A stretch of 64,000 nt of DNA, from the NCBI GenBank assembly GCA_022432975.1, contig CM039512.1:39681936-39745935 (forward strand), in the 5' to 3' direction. The notes below the pieces were generated by a model. That model made no database searches, was not told the origin of the DNA, and saw nothing but the letters and a program-made list of their open reading frames with translations. The stretch comes from Begonia masoniana (taxonomy: Eukaryota > Streptophyta > Magnoliopsida > Cucurbitales > Begoniaceae). This document shows, piece by piece, positions 62,357 to 64,000 of this stretch. The first letter of the stretch is position 1, and each line of letters begins with the position of its first letter. Made by a program: the position numbers and the translations under genes.

Positions 62357-62599
62357 TGTCACAACCCTGACACTGTACCCCATGTTTTCGTACATATATT
62401 TTTTTTTTATACTTAAAACTTTAAACTTAGCGTTTTAGCGGAAATAAAACTTTTAATGTCGGAATCGAAATCGGAATTGAAACCGACGGAGCCTATGTTT
62501 ATAAACTATTAAAAACAAAACTTAAAACAAATTTAAAACAATTAAAAAACTAAATAAAAAAATAGGCAGAGGGCAAAGAGGGGATTTTCATCCCAATAT

Positions 62600-62800
62600 G
62601 CTGTGGCGATCAGTCGCCCATAAAGGGGGCGACTGATCGCCCTTCGTTAATTTGAACAGGCGAATGGTCGCCTGTTGCAAATCGCCTGTGGCGACTGATC
62701 GCCACAGTTTGTGGCGATCAGTCGCCACGCTCTCTGGATTTTTCCAGAGAGCGACGACCATGAGGGGCGATTGAACCCCACCCCTGGGCGATCAATCGCC
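62600..62800 (-). repeat. Variant palindrome cluster with GATCAGTC core
   Basis: Units GGCGATCAGTCGCC and GGCGACTGATCGCC alternate in both directions (near 62604, 62628, 62687, 62711), with a 10-bp hairpin GCTCTCTGGA/TCCAGAGAGC at 62729-62752. The core differs from the GATCGATC of the other LTRs but is shared by most units in this LTR. Confidence 0.78.
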
Positions 62801-63312
62801 ACCTCCTCTGCCTCCCTGTTCCTACATCGCTCATTTCTCTTCCCTTCACTTCCCTCACTTCACATACATTAATCAAAACCCTTCACCATTTCATCAAATT
62901 CACATCCAACATAACTCATTCAAATTTTCCTCATTCCTCGTTTCATCAACCAACCGAAACAATGACTCAAAACTCAATTCAAACTTAATTGATTTTCGTA
63001 AAAACAAACCGCGTGGTTATGTTTAAAAACTGAACATTTCCCCTAAAATCAACAGTTACAAAATATATTTTCAAAACGTTTTTATAACAACCTAAAGCAT
63101 AATCTATCCAGAACCAAACATCCTAGAATGTTTCTAACCATAACATAATCCACTGTACAATCAAAATTCACCCAAACTCTCAAAGTACCTAACCACTTTC
63201 CCCACGGTTCAACATACGCAACGACTGCTCATGCACACCACCGCAATCGTTCTTCTTCAACCATCCTGTACATCGGGTGGAGGAACATCGTCCTCACCTG
63301 CTTTGATATCAC

Positions 63313-63919
63313 CTACACCATACAGACACAATATGAGCTAAAGGCTCAGTAAATTCTACGTAAATGCAGATGTGTGCAGTGCATATGGAGTTCAGAAATC
63401 ATGCATAACATACAGAGCGTCGCAGACAGAATATCACCGAGATCTCATCCCCCTAACCGAAGGGGGCCCATCCAACGGTCGGACTACCCTGTGCGGTTAG
63501 AGGAGTGGGGTACACGCTTACAACACGTACAACCGTGCCTGAGCCCCACCTCGCGTGACCAGATAACAGATTACGTTCATTAATTAAATTACATGATATG
63601 TGGTATTGGTCAGACCCTTAATCGATCCACACAATAGATCGATAGCCCCCAATTTATGGGCCACATCGGTTTTCTGAAAAACATCGTGCGAAAATTCATT
63701 TTCATGCCAAGTTAAATAAACGTGATGCATGAACAGTTCAATATAAATGTAAACAAACAAGCATGCGTACCATCAAGACTGTAAAAGAAATAACCTACGA
63801 AAACGTTTAAACCTAACTACCCAACCAAAGCAATTTAAACATACAATACTCTAAGATCCTCGACGCGACATCGAAGTACGATGTAGGCCAATCGGCCAGA
63901 GTAAGTCACGAGAACTTAC
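63313..63919 (-). other. Predicted LTR leader intron (607 bp)
   Basis: Minus-strand donor CGAG|GTAAGT (63914-63919) and acceptor GGTGTAG|GTGA ending at 63313. Flanking leader sequence matches the plus-strand copy at 19262-19850. Confidence 0.5.
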
Positions 63920-64000
63920 CTCGTGTCCGTTGCAGCTCAAGCTCCGTCCACGAGCGTTGTTTGTCTGAGGCAAAACACAACATTTAACATTAACGCGAGA

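Larger units (their letters stand above)
62357..64000 (-). mobile_element. Gypsy LTR inserted in pol, runs off the window
   Basis: Starts TGTCACAACCCTGACACTGTACCCC at the TCTAG of the pol sequence. On the minus strand this is the LTR 3' end (…GGGGTACAGTGTCAGGGTTGTGACA). It contains hairpins, a palindrome cluster, the predicted acceptor and donor, and the GCGACGCTC-type leader in the same order as 19017-20799 in reverse. The far LTR edge, or the element body and TSD, lie outside the window. Confidence 0.85.

Overview
This window is plant nuclear heterochromatin, most likely from a eudicot (species not assignable by eye). I found no host protein gene, tRNA or functional rRNA. The basis for calling it plant is: Ty3/gypsy retrotransposons with a Tekay/Del-type chromodomain tail, an initiator-Met-tRNA primer site, Cassandra-type TRIM elements carrying 5S-rRNA-derived sequence, and a long same-strand satellite array. 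About 30 kb is a 208-bp tandem satellite (roughly 145 monomers), always in the same orientation. Everything else is inserted into it or has expanded inside those insertions.

Layout. 1-3342: right part of a plus-strand gypsy LTR, split by a 2,424-bp solo LTR (781-3204, 5-bp duplication GTTTT). 3343-5242: satellite. 5243-20799: one 15.6-kb composite insertion whose satellite flanks both carry ACGTG. Inside it are a minus-strand Cassandra element, unassigned DNA split by a solo LTR (6082-7506, duplication ATAAC), a decayed pol tail, and a gypsy 3' LTR. That LTR carries (CTT)335 and is split by a complete but dead 8,657-bp gypsy element (10360-19016, minus strand, duplication TTATA). 20800-32894: satellite with a solo LTR (21028-23224, duplication CCAAT) and a Reina/CRM-like solo LTR (30598-31435, duplication ATAAG). 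32895-37448: truncated minus-strand LTR swollen by a 3.3-kb minisatellite, running into (AAT)562 at 37463-39148. 39149-59024: satellite with two Cassandra copies. 59025-64000: minus-strand gypsy 3' LTR and decayed pol, itself broken by another LTR that leaves the window.

How the parts relate. The large gypsy LTRs (781, 8649/19017, 10360, 16872, 21028, 32895, 59025 and 62357) look like one extended family: TGTAAYACC-type start, GTYRYNACA-type end, GAGGACAAAATT and a purine tract before the 3' LTR. Their most striking shared feature is a predicted leader intron inside the LTR. It has a near-perfect donor (AG|GTAAGT), a CTTAC branch-site-like motif with its A 37-38 nt before the acceptor, and a TGTAG|G acceptor. 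It is 508-614 bp in most copies. In the 32895 copy the same signals bracket 3.6 kb because the minisatellite expanded within the intron. Both giant trinucleotide arrays sit in LTRs near the expected promoter/start region. No coding sequence in the window is intact across gag-pol, so every element seen here would need proteins from elsewhere.
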